DNA of 14,053 bases from Thalassiosira profunda (GCA_036939355.1 JALLAP010001649.1:1-14053); one strand, 5' to 3'. Shown: positions 1 through 8,844, counted from the first letter of the stretch. Program-made: numbers and translations. Notes: a model not told the origin generated them from the letters alone.

Positions 1-763
1 TTGTGATGTGTTTTTGGACTTAGCGAGATTTTTGTGCGGTGTACTACGTACGCTAGTTTAGTAGTTACGGTTACACTGTGAGTTACCACAGATCCAAGGG
101 ACGTACTCCGTACCTACATACTAGTTCCTACGTAGGGGTATAACTAGTTGAGATTTTTGGACCGGTGGGGGGTCTTGACCAGAATTTTTTGATGCCAAAT
201 CTGAGACGAGCCACTAATTGGGGGAAGTTATTTCACCACCCCAACTCATAGCTCAAGACTTTAAACCCGTTTAGTGCACAGTGGAAGAGCTAAACTGTGC
301 ACTATAAAAAGAATGAAGGTAAAATTCCCCGTAGTTGCTGAGAAAGAACTTCCCCCAATTAGGAGACCTGCATTTCATTACAAACATACGGTACAATAGG
401 CCTGCTGCGATCGCGCTCGCACCCGGCTGCCGGCGGGCTAGCCGGCCGGCGAAAAGAAGGTCACCCAAAATTGAGACACCCATCTGGAATCTTCTGCCCA
501 ACTTCCTGCACGCAAGCTACAAGAGAACGCAGATCTCGCGCGCGAGTTCGACGTGGCGCGGAGGATCCAGGATTCGGTTCTGAATGACCTTCAACCCTCC
601 GTGTGTAATCCTCTTGCATTTGGAGCGGAGGCGCCGCCGGCGACAAGCTCCGCTCTCCGCTGATCGATACGGGCTGCGCGAGTGGCGTGGCTGGGCGATG
701 CAGGCAGGCAGGAGGCAGGCCGACAGCGACCGAGGCCTCTCTGGCTGAATCATCGCACCCATC
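1..763. other. Intergenic region upstream of the globin-reductase gene
   Basis: I see no convincing gene here. Short open frames on both strands lack any recognisable domain. The first 400 bases or so are clearly AT-richer than the coding DNA that follows and rich in GTAC/TAG-type palindromes, for example the 10-base palindrome at 127-136 flanked by inverted 7-base arms at 120-126 and 142-148. A TATAAAA string lies at 303-309, more than 450 bases before the ATG, so its role as a core promoter is doubtful. From about 400 on the base composition becomes GC-rich, as expected of a 5' UTR or proximal promoter. The immediate ATG context (ATCATGG) is favourable for eukaryotic initiation. Confidence 0.6.
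214..362. repeat. Inverted-repeat element with internal hairpin (MITE-like)
   Basis: Exact 16-base arms lie at 214-229 and 347-362 in inverted orientation. They extend inwards to about 23 bases (214-236 and 340-362) with two mismatches. Inside is a second inverted pair of 11 bases, 272-282 and 294-304, with an 11-base loop. The whole unit is 149 bases. This fits a small non-autonomous element or a strong RNA/DNA hairpin. I see no target-site duplication at the arm ends, so the transposon reading is unproven. Confidence 0.45.
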
Positions 764-3700
764 ATGGCCGCCGCCGACGACAAGCACGCGGAGGAGCTCC
801 GCTCCTTCCTCGAAGCCCTCCGCAAGGGCCAATTCTTCGACGGCCTCGTCAAGGGCGGCATCGCGTCCCTCGACCAGCTCGTCGCCGCGCCTTCAGAGGC
901 ACTCCAGCAGTGCCTGCCCCCCGGCGAGGCCGCCTCCCTCCATGCCCTCCTCGCCGACACCCGCGAGCTGTACGCGCTGCTCCAATCGCGGGACAAGGCG
1001 GAGTACTACGGGACGCTGCTGGCGAACAACGAGCGCACACTTGAAGATATATGCGCGAGGCACGTGGAGGAATTGCCGTTGCCCAAGATGCTGGCGCGTA
1101 TACTCCAGAAGAAGGCCAAGGAGGCCATGCAGGCGCGGGAGCTGCGGGCGTTCTTGGCGTCCATCGGGAAGGAGCAGTATTATGACGCGCTGCTCAAGGT
1201 GTTGATCGCATCTCCCGAGGAGATTTGCAATTCGACGGCCGAGGTATTGTCCGCCGCGGTGGGGAGCAAGATGGGAGGGAGGCTGCTGCTCAAGAAGGCG
1301 ACGGAATACTGCGCGAAAGACAACGAGACGAAGGCGCTACGGGCGTTCCTGAAGGAATGTGGGAAAGAACAGTACGTCGATTCGCTGGTGGCGGCCGATT
1401 TCAAGTGCCCGGAAGATGTGCGCGATGCGTCGGTGGAAGCTCTGTCAAAAGCTTTGGGCAACAAGAAGATGGTGGCCCGAATCCTGTGGAAGAAGGCGCA
1501 GGAGCTTTGCCCGCCCGCCGGCCCGGACGTGCCCGATTACAAGGCGAAGCTCACGCAGGAGGCGAAGAAGGCGATCCGCGAGATTTGGACGAGCCTCCGG
1601 GGCGCGAGGGCGTCGTTTGGGGAGCGCTTTTACGAGAATCTGGTGAAGTTGGATCGCAGTGCCGTGCCGTGCTTCGCCGGGGTGAACTTTGCCACAGTGG
1701 GGCGGGAATTCGATCGGCTGTTGGATCGCTTCGTGGCCAATTTGGGTGACGAAGAGGCTTACGGCGCCCTCAGCGACGAGCTGGTCGCCCGGCTCATGCG
1801 CTACCAGGTGCCGTGCCGGTCGCTCTGGATGGGGGGAGCGGCCTGGGAATTTGCCGCCACATCGGTTTCGCCCGCGCTGGAAGTGACCCATTCCATGGAG
1901 AACTGGGCGCAGTTCTATCGAGCAATCATTCCTGGGTTGCACCCCACGTTGCTGAAAGCCGCCTCTCTGCCAACGGAGGATGACATGAAACAGATTGAGG
2001 GTGACTTCATGCACAAGGTGGAAGAAAGGCTCTCTCGTCGTGGGCACCTTTACCTAACCCTGTGGATGATGAAACCTGAGCAGACTGACTTTGTTGATCG
2101 ATTGGCAAATGCCATTCGCCGCCTGAGGGATTGGCAGCAGGGCACCGACTTGTGGGCTCACTTTGAGGAGGCCTGCAGCGGTTTATTCTCTGGCATCAAC
2201 GAAGAGATGGCTCTTGAGTTCGGGCACGTAGGACGTCGCGCCATTTCTGATGCATACGGTGCCAGGATCGGGCGAGAATTTGGCATCGCGCTTAGAATCA
2301 TCCTCTTTTCCCTTTATGGCATGGACAGCGTTACAAAAAGCTACCGCGCTGTACAGAGGGAGATGGTGTGGGAGCAGTGGAACGACATCTACCACTTCAC
2401 GGCGAAGGATTTCGGAGAGAGCTTCTATGATCGCTTTACCCAGGATCCCCTGGTCAAGAAGAGCTTTGAGTCGACCGACCTGAAGATGCAGCGCGTGCGG
2501 TTCGTGCATCAGCTCAACTCGACCCTTATTCGCATCAATGAGGATCCAAATAATGGGCTACGCCCGATGTTGTTGCAACTCGGCGCGAGGCACAGAGTCT
2601 TCTACAACATTTCTCTGAAAGAGATGCTTCGCTTCGATGAGCATCTTCTGGCCACTGTGAAAGAAATGCTCGGAAAGACAGGGTGGAAAACAGAGGTGGT
2701 GGACGCCTGGGAGTATGTGACCTCGATTGTTGTTAGCTACATGCTAGTGGGGTGGACGATGGGAGCCTCCGTCCTGGAGGATGAAATGGGCGGCCAGTCG
2801 CAAGGACAGAAGATCAAACCCTTCGACAGGAAGGCCTTGAAAGCTTTCCGGGATTCCTCCAAGGTGGAATACGAGCAATTCTTTAGTCTCTTCGCTGATG
2901 AAATCGCTGCAGAAGGATCGTCAGACAAAGCAAAAGCAGCAAGCCGCTACCGTGGGTTTGTCGACGGGATCTTGGACGAGCAGGATGAATCGCTCACGAG
3001 GGATCATCTTCATGCAATGGGTCGCCGTCATCAGAAGTATCACGGCGTTACCCTGGAAGCTCTTGTGTCCGCCTCTCCTAAGTGGATGTNTGGGTCGCCG
3101 TCATCAGAAGTATCACGGCGTTACCCTGGAAGCTCTTGTGTCCGCCTCTCCTAAGTGGATGTCGTGCGGAAAAGCTGCTTTTGGAAAGAGCTTCACAACG
3201 AATGTTGCCCAGAACTTTGCCCGGCTTTGGGAGCTCATTGCTACCGGGATGATTCCTGATTACAAGAGAAGCAGTTTGACCCCTTCCCTGGAGGAGTTGA
3301 CTGCGCCCTATGCCGCTGCAGACGTGCCCAAGAAAGTGCCGGTGCGCCAAAAGATTGTGCTTATGTTGAAGGAGAAGGAGGAGTGTCCACAGGATATGGC
3401 GGTCCTCCGGTTCGCTGCGAGCCAGCCAGTCAAAATCAAGGCGGGGCAGTTCGCGAAGCTTCGCTTTTCGCTTCCCTCTGGCAGGACCTTGAGCCGCTTC
3501 TATTCTGTCTCGTCCAGCTCCCATCCCATGAAAGGCACATCGGAAACCCTGGACCTCCTCATCAAACTGGTTCCGAACGGAAAGGTGTCGCCTTTCCTTG
3601 TACATGAAATGGCGCTCGGCGACAGCTGCGAATTGCTCACTGTGGCCGGGGGCTTCACGATGCCGGATCCCGCAGATGGGCACAACCGCCTCATGGTATC

Positions 3701-4224
3701 GGCCGGCGTAGGCCTCGTGGCGTTCATGTCGGTGCTGCGCTCCATTGCTGGCCGAGTGGAGAGCGATCTTGTGAAGAAAAGGATTACACTGGCGCTGATA
3801 CACTCGGAACGCGCCCACACGTTTCCTTTCCGGGACGAGCTTCTTGCCCTCTCAAAGAGGNCTGGCGCTGATACACTCGGAACGCGCCCACACGTTTCCT
3901 TTCCGGGACGAGCTTCTTGCCCTCTCAAAGAGGTTCGCGGGCCATCGTCTCTTTTCGTTAGACCTCACGCTCTGCTTTACGGGGAAGCAAACGGATAGCG
4001 GGCCATTGGAGAAGCTGAGAGACGAAAATCCTTGGGTGACTCTGCAAACGGAGAGAGTGGATCGGGAGCTGCTGTCGTCGACGATGAACAAGTTTGCTGA
4101 GCCATCGGAACTGCCCGTTTACGGCTGCGGGCCGAAGGGCTTCCAGAAGATGATCCGCGAAACCATCTTGAAGCAGCTCGGTCACAAGCGGTCTTTGATG
4201 CACTTAGAGTTCTTTGATCTCTGA
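764..4224 (+). CDS. SAM-repeat, multi-globin flavohaemoglobin-like oxidoreductase (two assembly joins inside)
   Basis: The ATG at 764 has a good context and opens the longest frame. The gene reads 764-3089, then 3163-3860, then 3934-4224, once the duplicated copies at two N joins are skipped; this restores one frame of about 1,104 residues. Residues 12-249 hold four ~60-residue SAM-like repeats (L-R-A-F-L...G-K-E-Q-Y pattern). Residues 256-810 hold four globin-like units. Unit 3 is the clearest, with Tyr555 (B10), Gln576 (E7) and proximal His610, as in nitric-oxide-dioxygenase flavohaemoglobins. Proximal His candidates are His488 in unit 2 and His756 in unit 4; unit 1 has Leu344 there. Residues 835-1104 form a ferredoxin-reductase-like module: R-F-Y-S at 887-890 (FAD), S-A-G-V-G at 955-959 (nicotinamide), G-C-G-P at 1072-1075, and an aromatic E-F-F tail. 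The inferred role is oxidation of NO to nitrate with NAD(P)H, probably cytosolic since no signal peptide or membrane segment is seen. SAM repeats suggest oligomerisation. Family assignment is firm; the number of functional haems is not. Confidence 0.88.
3018..3162. repeat. Assembly join: 72-base exact duplication around a single N
   Basis: Bases 3018-3089 are repeated exactly at 3091-3162, with one N at 3090. The 73-base excess shifts the frame and makes the globin gene appear to stop early. Removing one copy plus the N restores globin unit 4 through the sequence after its proximal His756. This is best explained as two contigs with overlapping ends joined without merging, not a biological tandem repeat. 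Confidence 0.93.
3789..3933. repeat. Assembly join: second 72-base exact duplication around a single N
   Basis: Bases 3789-3860 recur exactly at 3862-3933 with one N at 3861. The repeat length is identical to the join at 3090, which points to a fixed overlap used by the assembler (for example k-1 of a k=73 graph). Skipping one copy plus the N restores the reductase module between its nicotinamide-binding glycine loop and the G-C-G-P motif. Confidence 0.93.
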
Positions 4225-4297
4225 TGCACAGGCATTAATGTTACAACCTGACTTCTTCCATTCCTGTCACCATATTGTCTGTGCCGGCACGTCCAAA
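4225..4297. other. Short convergent 3' intergenic spacer
   Basis: Only 73 bases separate the stop codons of the globin-reductase gene (+) and the Vps39-like gene (-). No AATAAA is visible in either direction. Both mature transcripts probably run past each other, so the 3' UTRs are likely complementary. Confidence 0.6.
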
Positions 4298-7200
4298 TCA
4301 ACCAAACTCCGAACCGCGCACCTCCATATCCTGCAGCTCTTCCACGTACGTCCGACCGAACCCCGCGCGGGAGGCATCGGCCCCGTCCCCGAAGCCCAAC
4401 GGCGTGCCCGTCGCGGCATCCACGTCCATCACTGTGAAGCGCAGCTCGCACGCGAGGAAGGCCGACCCGTCCAGGCGATTCGGAGACGCGGCCAGGATGC
4501 ACCACGCGCTCCCCGCCGCTCCGGGCGGGACCGTCGTCAACGGCACTCCCGACAGGGGCGCGAGGGCCTCGTCGGAGGATTCGGCGACGACGAAGGCCAC
4601 GTCGGCCAACGCCCTCCCCTCCGCGCCGGCCGCGGCGCCCGCGCCCGCGTCGTTCCGGACCTCGGCCTGTATGACCAGGTGCCGCGCGAAGAAGTGCTTC
4701 ACCAGCGTCACGTCCGGACAGTGGGGCGCGGCGGCATGAACCGGGCGCGCCTTCGTCGGCCGGGACGAATGGAGCACGTCGCCCACGTCCCACCCCCCCA
4801 AGGCCAGCGCGCCCCTTAGCGTCGACTGCGATTGCAGCCGCGCCGCGGTCAGCCGGCGCTGCAGCGTCCGGTGCTTGGACCGGAGCAGCGCCGCCGCGAC
4901 CTCGAGGCGGCGCGCGCGCGAGGCGCCCTCGACGACGGCGGGGATCAGGAAGGGACGGACGACGGACGCCACTGGTACATCTTTCGGGAGGAGGCGCAGC
5001 GCCGCGGCCTGGTCGACGGCGTCCCGGCGGAGGGCCAGGACCTGGATCGCCGCGGCCGTGCCCCGGTCCGGGTCCGGGTCGGCGGCGAGGGCCACCTTCA
5101 CCAGGGGGAGGTACGCGCAGTCCTCCTCCGCTTCTTGACGCTCGTGCCGGACGTCGCAGTACTCCAGCGCCAAGTCGAGGCCCCCCTCCTGCCCGTACAA
5201 TATCCTTAACGCGTCCTCGTGCCGTCCCATCCGCCCCAGGACCAAGGCGCGCTCTCGTAAGAACGACGACGGGAGCGATCCCAGGAGCCGGTCCGACCGC
5301 AGTCGCGCGGGGGGCCAGGCGAGGAGCCGGCGGAGCTTGAAGCGATATAAGGCGCCGAGTTCCGAATCTTCCGCGGACGGGGGGCCGTCGCCCCGCTCGG
5401 AGACGACCGCCTCGAGGAGCAAATAGGCGAGCTCGTCGTGCATGTCGGCCGCGCGGGCGGCGGCCTCGTCGGGGGGAGGCGGATGTGCGTGCAATGACGC
5501 CGAAGCAGAGGAGCCCTCGGAAGGGGTCTCGGCCGGCCGTCCCGTGGCGATGCCGAGGGCCGACTCGAGGTACGACACGGCCAGGGCCCGGCCGGAGTCG
5601 ACGGGGAGGGGCCCCGCGGCCTTTCCCGAGCGGGGCGAGAAGCTCCCGGCGGGGCCCTCGTCTCGTTGGCCCGCCCCGCCCTCTCCGGACTCGAGAGGCT
5701 CTTGGGGATTTACCGACTTCAGCAGCGATACCACCCGCGACGGCCACAGGGGATGGGCCAACGGATCCTCCCCCGGCCGCACGGCCTTCCACTCGGCCGC
5801 GTTCCGGGGGTGCGCGGCGGTGAACACGCTCAATCCCAAAGTGGGATTGCGCGCGAGCAGGTCTTTCGTGGAGGGCGACGCCAGGACCAAGGCGCGGCAG
5901 GAATCGTCGCGGGAGCCCCACAGCTCGCCGAGGTGGGCGGCGAGGTGGCTGTCGAACTTGAGCTGGGACCACGGCGTGGACGCGCTGCCGTGGGAACTCG
6001 CGTTGGCGACGGAGGCGTTGCGGAACGCCGGATCGGCCATCCGGTCGTGCAATGCCTCCAGGGCCCGGGCGTGGCGCCCGCACGACCGCAGAAGCCACAC
6101 GGCCGACTCGACGAACTCCATGCTCCCCGCAGCGGACGCCTCCCCGAGGAGCCGGTCGGCGATCAACTCGCCCGCGGACGATGCCGCCGCCGCCGCGCCC
6201 CGTCGGTCCCCCGGCCGGACGACGCCGAGGCGCGACGCGCACGCCCGGGCCGCGCGGGCGGCGGCCCCGCCCTTGGGCGGGCGCAATTGCGAGCACGCCA
6301 GGCAGTGCAGCGCCGTGCCGGTCAGGAGGGCGTTGCCGCCCAATGCCGACGACGCGGGGGCCTCCTCGGACGAAGGAGCCTCGGTGGCATTGTCAGCGTC
6401 CCCGGCCTGCACCTCCAATCCGCCCTCCTCCGCGTCGGACACCACGACCGCGCGACCGACCTTCCCACCGTCGAACGACGCTCGTCCCCCGCGCGTTCCC
6501 AGTCCGTCGTCCGCCAATCCCAGCACCCCCTCCAAATACCGTCGCAGCAACCCCCGCTTCCCCACGCTCGCCTCCCGGTTCCCCGTATAGCTCGCCGCCG
6601 CGAACGTCGCCCCCAATGCCTCCGCCGCTTCCTTTCTCGGAAACCCGTCGGGGCCGAAGGCGTCGATGCAAAGCTTGATGAGGCGGTCGGCAAAGTCTTG
6701 CGACGATTCGGGACGGAGGAGCAACGCGCGGGCGGCCCCGGAGGAGCTCGCGGCGACGACGCTCCGTTCGCTCCGGGCGCTCCGGGCGCCGCCGTCGGGG
6801 GAAAGGGACGGCAGTGCGACCAGCGCGAAGAAGTCGTTGGGCCGACTGCCGACCTCCACCTGTGATAAGGGCACGGCGAGGCAGGCGGGGGAGCGGAGGT
6901 GGACCAACCCGTCCGCGGTCAGGAGGGCGACGAGCGGGCCCGACGTCAGGTCCCCTCCCCCGCCGCCGCTGTTTTCAAAAGGGAGGGCGGGGGGCACCGC
7001 GGCCGCCGCCAGTATGGGGCTGGGCAATGTCGCCCCGTCGTCCGCGGGGGGCATCGCCCGAACCGTCGTCGCCACCGTCCCCCCCGGGACGCTCCCCCCT
7101 TTTGATATCGCGCCGACGGCGTTGGGATCGGGGACCGACGTGACGGCGACGACGGCGCACTCCCGCCCGCTCGCCAGGAGGAGGAGGGAGGAGATTGGTC

Positions 7201-8611
7201 GCAGTTGCCTTGCGAGGGCGTCGGCGGCATTGGAGGGAGGGGGGTTGGGGGGGGAAGCGACCTCCACGGCAACGGAGGGGTGGACCAGCGCGCTCGGCGC
7301 GAAGGTCGTCAGTTTCGTCGCCGTCGCCGGCGGCAATGCCGCCGCCGCGTCCGCCTCGCCGTGCACAGCGTGCGGCATCTGCCCACTGGCGCTACCGCCG
7401 CAGCGGCGTTTCAGCGCCCCGACGTCCAAACAACAGGGCACCCCGTAGAACGCGCTGCCCACCGCCACCACGGCCGCCCGCCCGCGGCACGCCAGGGCCA
7501 GCGCGCTGCCGTTCGATCCCCCGCCGGCGGGGGGGGCGCCCCGCACCCCCGGCGGGGGCAGGGATCGGGCGCAGTTCCGATACACTGCCGTGGGGGGCGG
7601 CGGCATTGCCGATTTGCCTCCCGGATATTTTTGTCGGGTGCTGTGGAAGGCGTCCCCCCCGCGTCGCTCGTCGCCACTCGGCGCCGCCATCCCCGCCAAC
7701 ACCGCCCGCGCCGCAGTCGAAGGCAGGCCGTACACCCCCCTCCCGGACGCGAACACGTACCCGGCCTCGGGATGGTGGGCCGCGCACGACATGCGGGGCA
7801 ATGCCCCCAGCGATTGTGATTGTGCCGCATTCCCACCCCCCGGTGCGCCGCCCAAAATTTTGGCATCGGCGCGCGGCGTCCCGTGCTCTCCGAACCATCC
7901 GCCGCCGCCGCCGCTCCGGCCCCCGTGGCTCCCGCCCCGTCGGTGACGCCCCCCCGGCGGCGGCTGGTCCTCTCTCGCATTGCCCCCCTCCGCAGGCGCG
8001 GGGGGAAGCTTGTGGAACGCCCCGTGTTTGACGGTGACCAAGTGGGCGGCAAAGGCGCCCGGAGCGGAGGACTGCGCCGCAGGGTTCCCCGATTGCGCTT
8101 TGTGGTCGTCCACCAATAGCAAAAACACGGGAGTGGTTGCACCGGAGGATGCGGCACCGGAGGCGGCGGGGGACGCCCGGACGACCCCCACGATGGATCC
8201 CTTCACGGCGCCCTGGAGGTCGATCTGCCCCCCCGACGACGACTCGGGATCGATCGACAGCTGGCCGGGGTCCCCGCCGCGTTGTTCTCCGTACCCGCGC
8301 CCCCCTCCCGCGCTGCCCTCGCTTGGCAACTCGGACAGCGGGGCGTACTGGCGGTAGTGCAGCGAGCCCCGCTCGGTCCCGAAGGCCACGGCAAAGTGCG
8401 CGTTCCCCTCGACGCCGCCCTCCTCATGCTGTTGGTGCTGCTGTCCCCGCCTCCGCTGCCTGTGGGGGGACTGCCGCGTGTGGGCGTCGTCGTCGAACAG
8501 GTTGGAATGAGTGGAGGCGCCGGCCGCGCCGCCTCCGAAGGCGCCGGCGGACAGGCACCGCGGGGAGGCGGGGGCGCGGAGGCTCCACGATGGGCCGAGG
8601 GACGCCGCCAT
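4298..8611 (-). CDS. Vps39/TGFBRAP1-family tethering protein with C-terminal gamma-COP-like appendage domain
   Basis: This is a single uninterrupted exon of 1,437 residues. The frame extends upstream to a GTG, but the first ATG at 8611 (AGCAATGGCG) is the sensible eukaryotic start. The N-terminal half is rich in Gly/Ala/Ser/Pro insertions and probably corresponds to the CNH/beta-propeller region (for example F-A-V-A-F-G-T near residue 85). An alpha-solenoid follows. Around 1110-1150 lies the family signature L-R-E-R-A-L-V-L-G-R-M-G-R-H-E-D-A-L-R-I with L-A-L-E-Y-C. Around 1200-1260 lies the second block, A-L-R-L-L-P-K-D-V-P to L-L-R-S-K-H-R-T-L-Q. Family members sit in HOPS/CORVET complexes and tether endosomes and lysosomes or vacuoles through Rab GTPases. 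They usually end in a cysteine-rich segment; here residues ~1299-1437 instead resemble the coatomer gamma appendage: V-K-H-F-F-A-R-H, then F-T-V-M-D-V-D-A-A-T-G, then Y-V-E-E-L-Q-D-M-E-V. Vps39 versus Vps3/TGFBRAP1 cannot be decided. Confidence 0.8.
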   Translation of the reverse strand: MAASLGPSWSLRAPASPRCLSAGAFGGGAAGASTHSNLFDDDAHTRQSPHRQRRRGQQHQQHEEGGVEGNAHFAVAFGTERGSLHYRQYAPLSELPSEGSAGGGRGYGEQRGGDPGQLSIDPESSSGGQIDLQGAVKGSIVGVVRASPAASGAASSGATTPVFLLLVDDHKAQSGNPAAQSSAPGAFAAHLVTVKHGAFHKLPPAPAEGGNAREDQPPPGGRHRRGGSHGGRSGGGGGWFGEHGTPRADAKILGGAPGGGNAAQSQSLGALPRMSCAAHHPEAGYVFASGRGVYGLPSTAARAVLAGMAAPSGDERRGGDAFHSTRQKYPGGKSAMPPPPTAVYRNCARSLPPPGVRGAPPAGGGSNGSALALACRGRAAVVAVGSAFYGVPCCLDVGALKRRCGGSASGQMPHAVHGEADAAAALPPATATKLTTFAPSALVHPSVAVEVASPPNPPPSNAADALARQLRPISSLLLLASGRECAVVAVTSVPDPNAVGAISKGGSVPGGTVATTVRAMPPADDGATLPSPILAAAAVPPALPFENSGGGGGDLTSGPLVALLTADGLVHLRSPACLAVPLSQVEVGSRPNDFFALVALPSLSPDGGARSARSERSVVAASSSGAARALLLRPESSQDFADRLIKLCIDAFGPDGFPRKEAAEALGATFAAASYTGNREASVGKRGLLRRYLEGVLGLADDGLGTRGGRASFDGGKVGRAVVVSDAEEGGLEVQAGDADNATEAPSSEEAPASSALGGNALLTGTALHCLACSQLRPPKGGAAARAARACASRLGVVRPGDRRGAAAAASSAGELIADRLLGEASAAGSMEFVESAVWLLRSCGRHARALEALHDRMADPAFRNASVANASSHGSASTPWSQLKFDSHLAAHLGELWGSRDDSCRALVLASPSTKDLLARNPTLGLSVFTAAHPRNAAEWKAVRPGEDPLAHPLWPSRVVSLLKSVNPQEPLESGEGGAGQRDEGPAGSFSPRSGKAAGPLPVDSGRALAVSYLESALGIATGRPAETPSEGSSASASLHAHPPPPDEAAARAADMHDELAYLLLEAVVSERGDGPPSAEDSELGALYRFKLRRLLAWPPARLRSDRLLGSLPSSFLRERALVLGRMGRHEDALRILYGQEGGLDLALEYCDVRHERQEAEEDCAYLPLVKVALAADPDPDRGTAAAIQVLALRRDAVDQAAALRLLPKDVPVASVVRPFLIPAVVEGASRARRLEVAAALLRSKHRTLQRRLTAARLQSQSTLRGALALGGWDVGDVLHSSRPTKARPVHAAAPHCPDVTLVKHFFARHLVIQAEVRNDAGAGAAAGAEGRALADVAFVVAESSDEALAPLSGVPLTTVPPGAAGSAWCILAASPNRLDGSAFLACELRFTVMDVDAATGTPLGFGDGADASRAGFGRTYVEELQDMEVRGSEFG
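4301..4717 (-). other. Gamma-COP/adaptin-type appendage (ear) domain at the C-terminus of the Vps39-like protein
   Basis: The last ~139 residues follow the order seen in the coatomer gamma appendage: an opening strand with V-K-H-x-F-x-x-H and a hydrophobic Q-containing strand, an asparagine in the R-N turn, a V-P-P-G turn, then C-E-L-R-F-T-V-M-D-V-D-A-A-T-G and finally a T-Y-V-E-E-L-Q-D-M-E-V segment matching the coatomer E-Y-x-L-E-D-L-E-V. The second, platform subdomain of the coatomer appendage is missing because the frame stops a few residues later. It lies in the same open frame as the solenoid with no splice signal needed. The match is from memory of family patterns. Confidence 0.7.
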
Positions 8612-8844
8612 TGCTGCTCTGTGGGGCCGCGGGCGACAGAGGTGCACCGCACCGCGCACGCGCGGGCAAGTCAGCAGTCAAAGATCCGCGTGGGCTTTTT
8701 GCAACTCGGTGCATGCATTTTGTCTCCGACCAAAAGCTCACGTGCACTTCAACTTGGCCGCTTGCACTTTGCACGCAAGTAGGTAAGCCCTCATCTGCCC
8801 TCATTGCTGCCGCGGCCCCGTCGATCGCCACGCACAACCAAGGC
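8612..8844. promoter_or_regulatory. Divergent promoter region with a CACGTG box and possible 5' UTR intron
   Basis: The Vps39-like gene starts leftwards at 8611 and the kinase fusion rightwards at 8845 (or 8713), so 101 to 233 bases must serve both. A CACGTG hexamer (G-box/E-box core) is at 8739-8744 and a GCATGCAT palindrome at 8711-8718. An AG|GTAAGC donor-like string is at 8781-8788 and an AG at 8841-8842, which would define a 60-base intron ending just before the ATG at 8845. Because 60 is a multiple of three, the frame cannot show whether it is spliced. No TATA box is seen. Confidence 0.5.

Noticed and set aside
3018..3933. True tandem repeats inside the globin-reductase gene
   Set aside because: The copies are exact, both 72 bases, each separated by a single N, and disrupt conserved domains; an assembly artefact explains all of this.
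4182..6296. Long Arg/Gly-rich open frame on the minus strand overlapping the Vps39-like gene
   Set aside because: It is a shifted-frame shadow of GC-rich coding DNA, lacks any domain, and conflicts with the frame that carries clear family signatures.
5442..8031. Long Arg/Pro/Ala-rich open frames on the plus strand
   Set aside because: These are antisense shadows of the Vps39-like gene; composition is typical of out-of-frame GC-rich DNA and no motif is recognisable.
8612..8659. GTG start for the Vps39-like gene at 8659
   Set aside because: A eukaryotic nuclear gene would use ATG; the first in-frame ATG is at 8611 with an acceptable context.
8137..8844. Upstream extension of the kinase-fusion frame to 8137
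   Set aside because: It is Arg/Pro-rich shadow sequence antisense to the Vps39-like N-terminus and runs through the divergent promoter; the start at 8845 (or 8713) is more plausible.
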